NCBI RefSeq assembly: GCF_964275005.1
Contig: NC_092700.1
Coordinates: 19,721,015 to 19,785,014, forward strand
DNA: 64,000 nucleotides
Source: Diadema setosum
Taxonomy: Eukaryota; Echinodermata; Echinoidea; Diadematoida; Diadematidae
Direction of reading: 5' to 3'
Part shown: positions 46,801 through 52,890 of the stretch, piece after piece
How positions within the stretch are numbered: the first letter of the stretch is position 1
Layout of the letters: every line of letters begins with the position of its first letter
Made by a program: the position numbers and the translations under genes
Notes under the pieces: generated by a model
The model's input: the letters and a program-made list of their open reading frames with translations, nothing else
What the model was told of the DNA's origin: nothing
Database searches by the model: none

Positions 46801-47669
46801 AGCCTCGGCTTATTTTGGAGACCGTTCTGTTTAAGTTCCATAAGCTGTTTGTATTTGTCTTGCATAATTGTACTAAAAACTATGTGTCGATATACTGTTT
46901 GTCATAAATGACAGGTACATAATCATACCTGATGTAACGGAATTAAGCAGAAATAAATCAAATCAAATCAAATCAAATCAAAACTAAATGTCATATAGGG
47001 GACAGCCGACATTATGGTTCTTAAGATTCGAGCAAAGCGGATAATAGTGAGTTCGGGAATTCGGTCAAGTGATAGGGACCATAAAGATAAAAATGGGATG
47101 CTACCATTTTCTTTAATGGCGCAATTAACCCTGAATTCAAGCTGACTATCTTTTGAGTTTAATTGCTGTTAAGAAAGCATCCATCAATCAATAAATCACT
47201 GAATTCATAATTACGTAATGAAGTGGTCATCATAATCCTTGCACAGCTGCGTGCAGTCACCAGCCGTCCATTTTGTTGGGAAAAGATAATGAAAATAAAT
47301 GAAATGAATTGAATTGAATTGAATTGAATAATCTGATAGAGTTAACGCCACAACTAAGCTTGGTGTTCTGGTTCTGCAGGAGAATTGGATGAGATTAAGA
47401 ACGACATCTCGAGTTTCCGCTTTGACGTGCTGGAAATTCTGGAGAAGTTATCGGACAAGGTGAATAGGAGTGCATCGCCAGCCATCACGAGTGCGACACG
47501 ACAGCGAGACGACAACGACAACGACAGCGACGACGCGGAGGCGAGTGCCGTCCTCAAGGCTACCGACGAGCTCCGGCAGAAGAGTGACGAACTTTCGTCG
47601 CAAATGAAATCGTTTCGGGAGGAATTTTCGAAAATCGTGGAGAAGCTGAATGAGCGGCAGGAGAAATGA
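19675..47669 (+). CDS. TRPC-type cation channel, gene 1 (12 coding exons, 894 codons)
   Basis: The predicted protein is a canonical transient receptor potential (TRPC) channel subunit: a plasma-membrane, tetrameric, calcium-permeable cation channel gated downstream of phospholipase C in the known family. Joined exons: 19675-19995, 21904-22081, 23476-23696, 32520-32735, 33650-33814, 35453-35714, 36627-36866, 37178-37433, 38568-38778, 39536-39739, 40449-40569, 47380-47669. All have GT/AG borders and matching phases (0,1,0,0,0,1,1,2,0,0,1). Order of parts: ankyrin repeats (about residues 15-160), H-C-C-C zinc motif (174-183), TRP_2 region, pre-S1 elbow (about 340-360), S1-S4, S5, pore with WALFGMGD (630-637), S6 ending [11 protein letters not shown] box [14 protein letters not shown] (about 695), and a final helix-forming tail. 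Length matches the family (about 750-970). It resembles TRPC1/4/5 and insect TRP more than TRPM or TRPV. There is no PDZ-ligand ending. Start at 19675 is the first Met after the acceptor, but the frame is open further upstream. Confidence 0.92.
20506..20855. mobile_element. MITE in intron 1 of TRPC gene 1 (ATT target duplication)
   Basis: The ends are AGGGAGCTT and AGCTCCCT. The inverted match extends inward as GATTT..., G(T/A)CGGGGACGTT versus the left GTGCGGACGTT. It is flanked on both sides by ATT (20503-20505 and 20856-20858), a likely 3-bp target duplication. A poly-A run of about 26 bases lies inside. A partial copy in the other orientation lies at 31697-31940. Confidence 0.75.
21238..21590 (+). 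mobile_element. tRNA-derived SINE
   Basis: It starts with a tRNA-like head (GCTCAGTCGGTAGCGCGTCT, an A-box form at 21250) followed by a degraded B-box region. A conserved body follows (CCTCGGATAGGACATAAAATG; GTGAGAGAGTCACAACTCAT). It ends in a LINE-like tail with GATGGAAATAAACAAACAAA. No tRNA cloverleaf remains. Confidence 0.75.
21600..21860. mobile_element. MITE family A, divergent copy next to exon 2
   Basis: The ends ATGAGGAGTTTCATCGCAAAA and AGCCATCAAACTCTTCAT match the diverged subfamily also seen at 49835. The right end lies 43 bases before TRPC exon 2, between the likely branch-point zone and the 3' splice site. Confidence 0.7.
21904..22081 (+). CDS. TRPC gene 1, coding exon 2 (ankyrin repeats)
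   Basis: The acceptor is ACAG at 21900-21903 and the donor GT is at 22082 (phase 1). It continues the repeat from exon 1 (LNITE plus ILLQHSGF) and includes [20 protein letters not shown] and LFLDRG, the conserved segment before the zinc motif. The paralogue at 59046 has no intron where this exon begins. Confidence 0.92.
22250..23185. mobile_element. Inverted-repeat element in intron 2 of TRPC gene 1
   Basis: Arms of about 240 bp (22250-22490 and 22935-23185) are reverse complements: TTGGATACGCCCA, CCTTCCAAACC, AACAAAAGACATTGGAATGC and TGCATGTTG all occur in mirrored order. A spacer of about 445 bp separates them. It is non-coding. Confidence 0.8.
23476..23696 (+). CDS. TRPC gene 1, coding exon 3 (zinc motif and TRP_2 start)
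   Basis: The acceptor AG is at 23474-23475 and the donor at 23697 (phase 0). It encodes [12 protein letters not shown], an exact H-x3-C-x-C-x2-C arrangement like the zinc site of TRPC4/5, then [27 protein letters not shown] and EKEFK. The last segment matches exon 3 of the second TRPC gene closely and ends at the same residue and phase. Confidence 0.93.
23697..25091. other. Intron 3, first part: mostly featureless
   Basis: AT-rich intron. One reversed fragment of a common CCTCCGCCAAGG-type repeat with (CAAA)n lies at about 24460-24551; a forward member is at 55368. No gene is seen. Confidence 0.6.
25092..25516. mobile_element. TIR element in intron 3 (AATAAGCCAGTTCGGAGTT ends)
   Basis: The left end AATAAGCCAGTTCGGAGTTC is mirrored by AACTCCGAAGTGGCTTATTT at the right. 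Inside each end, GGTCATTCGGACCAA is present and itself a near-palindrome. A diverged relative lies at 40109-40327. Confidence 0.8.
25588..26280. mobile_element. GC-rich TIR element with internal duplication
   Basis: The ends GTTTACAGTGCGAGGCTCGG (about 25592) and CCGAGCCTCGCACTGTAAAC (about 26244-26265) are inverted copies. Inside, a segment of about 240 bp containing CGCAAACTGGGCCAAATGCG and ATTTCGCTATTCACGATATT occurs twice (from about 25720 and about 25940). GGCCGAGCCGCGGCCGAGCC at about 25901 is a near-palindrome. The minus-strand open frame at 25832-26269 lies within it and is not treated as a gene. Confidence 0.75.
26403..26429. repeat. (CA)n microsatellite
   Basis: About 12 uninterrupted CA units. 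Confidence 0.95.
26575..27105. mobile_element. MITE family B, diverged full-length copy
   Basis: The left half (CCACAACCCAAATATAAATA; GTAGAACACATCACTAAAAG; CATCGCTGGATAAAG) and right half (CACAACTTTTTGATCGATAG; GTTTGGGTTTGGGTTTA) mirror each other as in the copy at 40769. It sits in intron 3 of TRPC gene 1. Confidence 0.65.
27106..28948. other. Intron 3, middle part: no gene seen
   Basis: AT-rich intron with a poly-T run at about 28029-28058, (CA)n then (CT)n at about 28453-28515 and a short CA run at about 28852-28872. Confidence 0.6.
28949..29160. mobile_element. Short TIR element with 21-bp perfect ends
   Basis: TATAAGAACGACCCAAGTCC (28949) and its exact complement (ending TTCTTATA at 29160) bound 212 bp. 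A weaker match (GCAATTGA / TCAATTGC) extends outside both ends. Confidence 0.8.
29161..30069. other. Intron 3, no gene seen
   Basis: AT-rich. At about 29930-30065 a cluster of CAGTGTGAAAC / AACACAGTGCG words resembles the motif of the unit at 15796. Similar words occur at 31605-31650. Confidence 0.5.
30118..30357 (-). CDS. Myb/SANT-like DNA-binding domain ORF (transposon-linked, truncated)
   Basis: The 79-codon frame starts [19 protein letters not shown] and reads [40 protein letters not shown]. Spaced aromatic residues (W, FLDLW, Y), RNK and CRDKVK follow the Myb/SANT-like (trihelix-type) domain found in many animal transposon-associated and host proteins. A stop comes directly after the domain, so no effector region follows. 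It lies on the opposite strand to the TRPC gene, inside one arm of a palindrome, and a decayed mirror copy is in the other arm. It is therefore best read as a transposon passenger or remnant. Expression cannot be judged. Confidence 0.5.
   Translation of the reverse strand: MAAAVSTKGNNWRDEELRLFLDLWTEPECHSLLEGIHRNKSVKAYNKLTDQLVEGFNRRSGSSCRDKVKLRSALRNGKG
31116..31274. mobile_element. 159-bp MITE inserted at TA (nested)
   Basis: The ends CTCTCTAAAAAAAAATCGAG and CTCGAAGATTTTTTTAGAGAG are inverted, and the interior is made of GAGTGAA/TTCACTC words. TA is present at both borders (31114-31115 and 31275-31276). The matching place in the other arm of the host palindrome (about 30249-30262) has a single TA and no insert, so it serves as the empty site. 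The TA duplication fits the Tc1/mariner mechanism. Confidence 0.85.
31697..31940. mobile_element. Partial copy of the MITE at 20506, opposite orientation
   Basis: TTTTCGCGACGGGGACGTTT, GAGCATGCGCAGAAGCGCGC, GGCTATTTTTACGTCCGC and TGCACCGATCAT match the reverse complement of 20506-20855 in the same order. Confidence 0.75.
32098..32138. repeat. (GTTT)n microsatellite
   Basis: About ten GTTT units, perhaps the tail of a retroposed element, since AATAAA-like sequence follows. Confidence 0.9.
32520..32735 (+). CDS. TRPC gene 1, coding exon 4 (TRP_2 region)
   Basis: The acceptor CAG is at 32517-32519 and the donor GT at 32736; 72 codons, phase 0-0. It reads [20 protein letters not shown] and ends [11 protein letters not shown], the stretch that in TRPC proteins precedes FVAHPNCQ. 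It follows an intron of 8.8 kb. Confidence 0.92.
32736..33649. other. Intron 4 with LINE 3'-tail remnants
   Basis: A CTCATTCTATTTCATTTCCG stretch and the TTTGCATATACAAGC region at about 33095 resemble the 3'-end repeat at 9560-9660. No reverse-transcriptase frame is present. The minus-strand frame 33389-33874 overlaps exon 5 in antisense and is discounted. Confidence 0.5.
33650..33814 (+). CDS. TRPC gene 1, coding exon 5 (pre-S1 elbow)
   Basis: The acceptor CACAG ends at 33649 and the donor GTAAGG is at 33815; phase 0-0. It begins [20 protein letters not shown], a strongly conserved TRPC segment, then the hydrophobic [20 protein letters not shown], which corresponds to the re-entrant pre-S1 elbow. 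Confidence 0.94.
33815..35452. other. Intron 5 with a truncated non-LTR retrotransposon
   Basis: Positions about 34430-34630 encode pieces typical of the C-terminus of a LINE reverse-transcriptase protein ([36 protein letters not shown]) in shifted frames. It is followed by a 3' untranslated-like region to AATAAATATGTTTTAATAAAG near 35135. GT/GC alternating tracts lie at about 34304-34348 and 34818-34862. Confidence 0.55.
35453..35714 (+). CDS. TRPC gene 1, coding exon 6 (S1 and start of S2)
   Basis: The acceptor is at 35451-35452 and the donor GTAAAG at 35715; phase 0 to 1. It encodes [17 protein letters not shown], the S1 helix ([17 protein letters not shown]), an acidic extracellular loop and the first part of S2 ([14 protein letters not shown]). 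Confidence 0.92.
35715..36626. other. Intron 6, no other feature seen
   Basis: AT-rich intron with no repeat or RNA gene that I recognise. The plus-strand open frame from 36349 is intron read-through into exon 7 in another frame. Confidence 0.6.
36627..36866 (+). CDS. TRPC gene 1, coding exon 7 (end of S2, S3)
   Basis: The acceptor ATGCAG ends at 36626 and the donor GTGAGT is at 36867; phase 1-1. It reads [18 protein letters not shown], then S3 ([20 protein letters not shown]). The S3-S4 loop contains one cysteine and basic residues ([14 protein letters not shown]). Confidence 0.92.
37178..37433 (+). CDS. TRPC gene 1, coding exon 8 (S4, S4-S5 linker, S5)
   Basis: The acceptor AACCAG ends at 37177 and the donor GTGAGT is at 37434; phase 1 to 2. 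It encodes [20 protein letters not shown] (S4), then [11 protein letters not shown] (a near-invariant TRPC S4-S5 linker), then S5 ([20 protein letters not shown]). S4 has a single arginine, in line with weak voltage dependence of the family. Confidence 0.94.
37434..38567. other. Intron 8 with a tRNA-like SINE fragment and (GAA)n
   Basis: Positions about 37530-37600 resemble a tRNA-Ala(TGC)-like head (CAGCCTGTAGCG, then CTTGCAAGCGAATGG) with a broken B box, so it is a SINE fragment and not a tRNA gene. A (GAA)n tract lies at about 38170-38218. Confidence 0.5.
38568..38778 (+). CDS. TRPC gene 1, coding exon 9 (pore and S6)
   Basis: The acceptor AAG ends at 38567 and the donor GTAAAG is at 38779; phase 2 to 0. 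It encodes the pore helix and filter region ([12 protein letters not shown]), a post-filter loop with two cysteines ([11 protein letters not shown]) and S6 ([20 protein letters not shown]). The Cys pair after the filter is unlike the turret disulfide described for TRPC4/5, which lies before the pore helix. Confidence 0.93.
38779..39535. other. Intron 9 with a partial family A MITE at its end
   Basis: No gene is seen. About 39412-39493 matches the right half of the diverged family A MITE at 21600 (GCTAATTGCAAATAATCTCG, AGAATGGAGTTA, GATCAAACTCTTCA). It ends about 42 bases before exon 10. Confidence 0.6.
39536..39739 (+). CDS. TRPC gene 1, coding exon 10 (TRP box)
   Basis: The acceptor AACAG ends at 39535 and the donor GTAACT is at 39740; phase 0-0. 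It encodes [16 protein letters not shown] (TRP helix with the EWKFAR signature) and the [10 protein letters not shown] segment. A basic stretch ([15 protein letters not shown]) is a plausible phospholipid or calmodulin contact by analogy with the family. Confidence 0.95.
40109..40327. mobile_element. TIR element in intron 10 (relative of 25092)
   Basis: Left AATAAGCCAGTTCACAGTTA and right GGAACTGTAAACTGGCTTAA are inverted copies; 219 bp, non-coding. Confidence 0.7.
40449..40569 (+). CDS. TRPC gene 1, coding exon 11 (C-terminal linker)
   Basis: The acceptor CCAG ends at 40448 and the donor GTAAAC is at 40570; phase 0 to 1. It encodes [20 protein letters not shown], which matches the rib-helix region (MK-LV-RY) after the TRP box in TRPC4/5. 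Confidence 0.9.
40769..41340. mobile_element. MITE family B, full-length palindrome in intron 11
   Basis: Ends: GGGACAAGTTCACCTTCATA and TAAAGGTGAACTTGTCC. Inverted matches continue inward through GTAGAACACATCATTGAAAG and AAAAGTTATGAATTTT to the middle of this 572-bp element. It is a good reference copy for the family. Confidence 0.8.
41341..42079. other. Intron 11, no gene seen
   Basis: Contains a poly-C run near 41502-41514 and A-rich sequence near 41885-41910. No reliable exon is present. Confidence 0.5.
42080..43190 (+). mobile_element. Truncated non-LTR retrotransposon (reverse-transcriptase part), broken
   Basis: In intron 11 and the same orientation as the gene, this holds the C-terminal half of a Jockey/CR1/L2-type reverse transcriptase. 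Motifs: [39 protein letters not shown], the catalytic box as FADD, and [16 protein letters not shown] frameshift lies near 42215-42230 and another at about 42738, where a TAA stop occurs. The end includes [15 protein letters not shown], typical of the protein terminus. The 5' part is missing. The element is dead as it stands. Confidence 0.85.
43191..44314. other. Intron 11: G-run/C-run repeat and a lone GCTCGCTCGC-box repeat
   Basis: A low-complexity block at 43437-43510 has long G runs, GATATATC and C runs. At about 43648-43685 the word GCGCTCGCTCGCTTCGCTCG appears once, the same box as in the satellite that follows. No gene is seen. Confidence 0.6.
44315..45830 (+). repeat. Satellite of about nine 160-bp units in TRPC intron 11
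   Basis: The box CTCGCTCGCTCCGCTCGCTC recurs near 44369, 44529, 44692, 44857, 45011, 45173, 45331, 45490 and 45649 (spacing 154-165). Between boxes the order is constant: CGCTATGCCATTCTCCTGAT, TTGCTGCCAGTAATTG, a CCCCCTTAATTTCCAAAGCG word, CTACAAACGGCAGTTTTT, TGTAAAATGTCAAAATTT. Units differ by substitutions and short deletions (for example the short box at 45173). Open frames across it are repeat artefacts. Confidence 0.93.
45831..47379. other. End of intron 11: low-complexity runs and LINE tails
   Basis: C, G and A homopolymer runs at about 46145-46160, 46387-46452 and 46500-46516. Two short-unit tails typical of LINE 3' ends follow: (AATCA)n at about 46956-46981 after GCAGAAATAAATC, and (GAATT)n at about 47310-47337 after AAAATAAATGAAATG. 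No exon is seen before 47380. Confidence 0.6.
47380..47669 (+). CDS. TRPC gene 1, coding exon 12 (C-terminus and stop)
   Basis: The acceptor CTGCAG ends at 47379; the stop TGA is at 47667-47669. It encodes [20 protein letters not shown], matching the E-L-x-E-I-K-x-D-I-S-S-x-R block conserved in TRPC C-termini. An Asp/Asn-rich stretch ([12 protein letters not shown]) and a heptad-like helix ([19 protein letters not shown]) follow, consistent with the tetramer coiled coil. The protein ends ERQEK, so the VTTRL-type PDZ ligand of vertebrate TRPC4/5 is absent. Confidence 0.93.
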
Positions 47670-47744
47670 TTTCAGAACCTTTCATATCATTGTTTGTATA
47701 TATACAATATATTATAATAAGAATCTGCATCATCGTATGTATCT

Positions 47745-48133
47745 AAAGGGATTGTACAGTATTGGTGGAGATGAGAATTGGACTTTTAACTTTTTGTGAG
47801 ATACTAAGAAAACACTTATGATATTGTACAGAGCATACCATTTTAAGAGGAATTCAAAGTTTTTATGACGATGAACATCAGGTTTTGAATGACCGAAACA
47901 TCCAAAAACAAAGTAAAACAAAGCGATCGTAATAAAGTGTGGGTCCCACACTTTATTAGAATCACTCTTTTTTGGATATCTTAGCCATTTCAAAACCAAT
48001 TTTCATCAAATAAACGTTGAATTCCTCAAAGAATTACATGCTCTTTCATATTTCATAAGAGGTTTCTCATTATCTCACCAAAAGATGTGAGAAACCTGAA
48101 ATTAGGTCTCAACCAGAACTGTACGATCCCTTT
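47745..48133. mobile_element. Palindromic MITE in the 3' flank (probable 3' UTR) of TRPC gene 1
   Basis: The ends AAAGGGATTGTACAGTATTG and GTACGATCCCTTT are inverted, with arms of about 190 bp. The centre (47930-47958) is a perfect 29-base palindrome around AGTGTGGGTCCCACACT. An AATAAA hexamer at 47931 lies inside the palindrome, 262 bases after the stop codon, and another is at 48009. Confidence 0.82.
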
Positions 48134-48869
48134 AAAGGGCATAGCGATATTTAGATTGATCATCATCGATAATCAAAAGACAACACAGAGGAAAACAAAC
48201 GGTAGGTTGGCTTGAGGTCATAGATGACGAACTCTGAGGGAGAATTTCTTCCGTGTTATCGGATACTAACTGCCTTTAAAATCTGAACGAGGTTTTTCAG
48301 CTAATTGAGAAAATAAAGAAGAAGAAATGATTGTATGTTGTATGGATTAAGTTAACTAGATTCTGGTGGTATGTACTGCTTGATTACCATTTAATGGATT
48401 TCGATACTGTTTCCCCGTAAGGTGCATGTCTCAGTTTTAACATGTAAATAGTGTTTACTCGTGCCGGGTATATTCCAGCCATCCTTTCCTTCTTCTTTTT
48501 TTTTCCGTTTACTTACTCAAGAGGAAGTCAAATGATTATTACTTCATCTCCTGGAGTTCCCCTTCCATCCAATTATTACATGCTGACTTCAACAAGAATG
48601 TTTTTACTTTTATTGGTGTAAATAGGTCTACAAACCTGAAATTGTTTGATCAAAAATGTATCTCGTATTCGTTGTCATTTTAGATTTGTTTTGTACTCAC
48701 CCAACTCTATCCGAGAAAAGAAAAGAAAAATCTTGCCTTCCATGAGGGCATCAACTGCAAAGTGCACCGGTGCGCCTGATTACAACAAGATCCGGAGCAA
48801 ATTATTTAATATCGTTATGCCATACTTATTCATGGCGTATATTTTTTTTTCGTAGCCTATTTTTCAGGC
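48134..48869. other. Intergenic, no gene seen
   Basis: AT-rich sequence downstream of TRPC gene 1. No exon or repeat is recognised. Confidence 0.5.
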
Positions 48870-49400
48870 GATGGAGCTTTAATAAGCAGCCGCCTCATTG
48901 GTTTGGAGACTCCTTGGGGACCTGGTGGCGACTCGAGTGTAGCTGGTTGCGAAAATGTCTCCGCAACGTATTCCGGAGACCATCCAGGTCTCCGAGGGTA
49001 GCGGGAGAATCGAACAAGGATTTTTTTTTTTTTTTTTGAGACCTTTTCTAGTCTCCAGCTAGTCTCGGAGATGTCTCCGCCACCACTTCGAGGAGACTAA
49101 TTCGTTATTTTGTTCGCAGCCTCTCCGCAACCTCTCTGCAACCTTGCTGAAACCCGTGGCGATCTACTGGCGACAATGCTCATGGAGACGTCGTTAAAGA
49201 CGTGACCGCAACTGAGATTTCTTTTCTCGGAAAAGTCCCAGGGACTTCCGCATTAAAGTTATCACCCTGTTTGGAGACGTCTCAGACGTCACCTTGGAGG
49301 TCTCCCTGAAGTCGCCATCTTGCTGAAGGCGGAAACCATTTTATGGTCTTTCGAGTGGCAAGAGTCTCCGCTTGTGTTATAAGCCCTTTAGTGGACGCAG
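48870..49400. repeat. GGAGAC / GTCTCC-rich repeat region
   Basis: The words GGAGAC, GTCTCC and GGTCTCC recur more than a dozen times in both orientations (for example 48907, 48956, 48976, 49055, 49070, 49184, 49264, 49293) around a poly-T run at about 49021-49037. The layout resembles the subterminal motif arrays of a DNA transposon; ends were not resolved. Confidence 0.6.
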
Positions 49401-49775
49401 AAAACAGAATCCCTCAATTTGTGACGTCAGACGTAATCATAATCTTCAGGGGTCGCCATAGGACGTGATTTTACAAGACCGGAATCTTATTTTCTATATT
49501 CTTATTTCCTTGTGCAATAGCTTACGCATCTTGGGTCAAATGATGATATTCAACTTCTGCCTGTGACTCACTTGCCACACTTAACACACTTACAGATCAA
49601 TAGAGAATGTGGCAACCCGATAGCATCCGATATTGTAATGAGATCGTAATCGTGATTCACGTGATTACATTGTATGATACATATATGAATCGTATTACTC
49701 ACGGTAGAATAACGAAATCCAGAGTAAACTGGGTTTAATAGTGAAGAAGAACTTTGTCGGATTATATTATGCATA

Positions 49776-49823
<48 letters not shown>

Positions 49824-49834
49824 CATAATTATAC
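49401..49834. other. Intergenic with (TA)n microsatellite
   Basis: No gene. A TA run of about 18 units lies at about 49784-49820, directly before the family A MITE. Confidence 0.7.
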
Positions 49835-50080
49835 ATGAAGAGTTTTATCGCCAAAACGAGCGAATTCCATTCTTAAAGTGGAAATATTGGTTAAAGCCAC
49901 TAAAAAACTAGGAAAATAATAGACAAATACAGGATGTTAAAAGATAACTTCAAGAATATTCCTTGTTATTTCACAAGTTAGGTATTAGTGGAAAGGTTTA
50001 ATTTTGCTCTACCTGATGATGGACTTGCTTTGAAATGTTTAAAAATGGAACTTAGCTCATTTTGCAATAAAACTCTTCAT
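49835..50080. mobile_element. MITE family A, diverged subfamily copy
   Basis: The ends ATGAAGAGTTTTATCGCCAA and TTGCAATAAAACTCTTCAT bound 246 bp; adjacent to (TA)n like other copies of the family. Confidence 0.8.
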
Positions 50081-51216
50081 AAGCTTTAGCCATGATTTCT
50101 CATTTTTTTTTTCAGTTGTCTACAAATGAATATCTTTCCAATGTATCTGCTCATAATAACTGCATGATTTTGAAACATTTTGTATACACAATCGGGATCA
50201 GACGTTTTAATATGCACAGATATCCTTGATTATGTAATGTAATTATGATCATGGACAGCGAGAAATCAAAGATTTATTTTTTTTTTTAATCTAGAAATGT
50301 AGAAATAAACAACATACTTATAACCGGTAAATGCTTTGCTCAAAACGAAGCGTTAATACCCTAGCTCGGATAAGAATATTCTAAAGAAAAAAAAAAAGCA
50401 TTTCAGTGCATGAGTGTGTGTTTGTGTTTGTGTGTGTGTCTTTTTGTGGCTTCTATTGTTTGTTTGTTGTTTGTGTGTAAGTGTGTTTGATGGTGATGAT
50501 GATGTGTGTGTGGGTGTGTGTGTGGGTGTGTATATGTGGTGTTGGTACTTTAGTCTGTATATGTGTAAATGGGCTAGGGCGGGTGGTGGGGTGGAGTTTG
50601 ACTACTGATTTCATTCCTTAGAAGTAATTTTGCATCATGAGTTATTTGAATTTGTTTTCAAAGTGAACGATTAACATAATGGTGATCACATTTGTTTATT
50701 GTTTTATTCCAACATGAAATTTCTATGCAATGACATTGCTATAGCCTATTGAATCATACCAAATAAATTTAGTGAAAAAATTTAGTGAAAATGTGTGTGT
50801 TTGTTTTTGTGTGTCATCATAGATCTGTGTTTTCAATTCACATCAAGTATGTCAAGGATTCAAATTAACAACAAGTCGATAGAAAATCAAAAAGCATGCA
50901 CAATAATCCAGTGTACAGAAAAATAGCATTAGCAAATCAAAATACTAATAGAGATACATTTCTTTCTTTCTTCGTTGATGGTTAATCTCGGTGTTGAATC
51001 TGTTGCAATAAACCCGTTTGTCAATTTCCTCATTCTGATATATAATTTTCAAAAAAAACAAAACAAAACGTTTATTTCTCAAAAGAGATCATTCACACGT
51101 GATCATTATGGTCCGAGCAATTATTTTGACACTTGGATGAAATAAGGACATTTTCGGTTAATTCGAAGGGGGGGGGGGGGTGCTGTCCATGATAATTTAG
51201 AAGTTGGTTCAGCAAG
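50081..51216. other. Intergenic, no gene seen
   Basis: GT-rich simple sequence at about 50412-50540, an AT-rich remainder and a run of 13 G at about 51168-51180. Confidence 0.6.
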
Positions 51217-51510
51217 TAATGGCTCGGTCACAAATACCATCAAGAACTGCTACGAACGCCGTACGAACGATTTTTAGGCAATTTCGTAAGATCGATCTTC
51301 TTAAGAAGGCCGTACGAAACCAACGTTCGTAGACCGTTCGTAGACCGTTCGTAAGTTCGTAGCCTGGTCCACGGTCTTGTCCAAGATATTTTTCAACTTC
51401 GTACAAAACCTCTTCGTTTGGCGGCCGTACGAGCTCCAGAATTCGTACGAACAGTGACATTCGTACGAACGCATCGTTCGCACGAACCTTTGCGACCGTA
51501 GCTTTACAGG
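51217..51510. mobile_element. MITE with arrays of TTCGTACGAAC-like motifs
   Basis: The ends TAATGGCTCGGTCACAAA and TTTGCGACCGTAGCTTTA are imperfect inverted copies. Inside, GTTCGT/ACGAAC occurs about fourteen times, including perfect palindromes such as TTCGTACGAA at 51439 and 51460. Such arrays are typical subterminal transposase-binding repeats. Confidence 0.7.
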
Positions 51511-51820
51511 GGAGAAAGAAAATAAAATTATTGAAAAGCTCGGTAATGGAATAATGGAATATAAATTCATAGATAGGACAATTAGTGTTCGATTTCAGGA
51601 CGGCTTGATATGTGACTGTGACTTAGTCACGAAGGTCATAGGTATAGAGCCGACATGCAGATCATATACCTCCCAACACAACTGTGACGATAACAAGACA
51701 TTTTCACGATCTCAACTTTCTCATCCGTCATAAATAGTTATGAGTGAAACCCAAACTCTGTTTGAAATCAAAGTATATGTGTGAGCAGTCGGGACGTTTC
51801 CTTCTTTTATCCTATCAGAG

Positions 51821-51872
51821 GGAGAGAGAGAGAGAGAAAGAGACAGACAGACAGACGGAGAGAGAGGAAAAA
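51821..51872. repeat. Polypurine (GA)n/(CAGA)n tract
   Basis: About 50 bases of GA and CAGA units ending in an A-rich stretch at the 5' truncation point of the following LINE. Confidence 0.9.
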
Positions 51873-51875
51873 AAA

Positions 51876-52890
51876 ACACGAAAACATTCTAATGTTCTCA
51901 ACGACATCAAAGCCTGGTCCACTGCCAACAGACTCCGTCTGAACGAAGACAAGTCTGAACTCATCCATTTCTCATCACAGTTTAGGAGCACAGTTCCTCT
52001 ACCAGATCTAACTACTCGGGATGGGATTATTAAGGTCTCTGACTGTGTTAGAGACCTTGGCTTTACTTTGGACAAACACTTAACTCTTAAACACCATATC
52101 ACAAACATTTGTAAGTCTGCATCATGGGGTATTTTCAAAATAGGGAAGATCAGGCGTCTGCTTGATCAATCATCAGCTGAGCGGCTCGTCCATGCCTTTG
52201 TCTCCTCCTATCTGGACTACTGCAACTCCCTCCTTGCCGGCCTCCCTCTTTCTCACATATCCCCTCTCCAACGTATCCAAAATTCAGCCGCTAGATTAGT
52301 CTCCCTTAGTAGGAGACATGACCATATATCTCCTGTTCTCCGCTCACTACACTGGCTTCCAGTCCATTCCCGTATTACTTTCAAGATCCTACTTCTGACG
52401 TACAAAATCACACGTAATCTTGCACCCATATATCTTCAAAACCTAGTCTCTCTCCGCTCCTCCTCTTCTGCCAGACCCCTCCGTTCATCTTCCTCTCTCC
52501 AATTACTTCATGGCCCACGTACAAAAACCCGTTATGGTGACCGAGCCTTCTCTTCCATTGCTCCCACTCTTTGGAATAAACTCCCTCTGTATATTCAGAA
52601 TGCCTCATCTGTCGAATTATTCAAAATTCTTCTTAAAACTCACCTGTTTAATCAGTTGTAATTTTTTTTTTTTTTGGAGGCGCACACAGTTATCAATTAT
52701 TGTACCATTGTATCACATGTATTTTTCTTTTCTTTTCTTTTCTTTCTTCTTCTTTTGTTACTGTTAACGCTGATTTTGTTAATGTTATTGTGTTTTCTAA
52801 TCTATTTGTATGAGTAGCAAAGTGCGCTTAGAAACGTCAGTATGAAGCGCCATATAAATGCAATTATTATTATTATTATTATTATTATTC
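51876..52890 (+). mobile_element. 5'-truncated non-LTR retrotransposon with (ATT)n tail
   Basis: The open frame to the stop at 52659-52661 encodes the C-terminal part of an L2/CR1-group reverse transcriptase: WSTANRLRLNEDKSELIHFS, LGFTLDKHLTLKHHI, SYLDYCNSLLAGLP, LQRIQNSAARLV, LRSLHWLPV and FKILLLTYK. The terminus is LFKILLKTHLFNQL. A 3' UTR of about 200 bp ends in GCGCCATATAAATGCAATTA followed by (ATT)n, the classic tail of this group. The 260 codons are uninterrupted, so this copy is relatively young, but the catalytic domain is missing. Confidence 0.88.
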
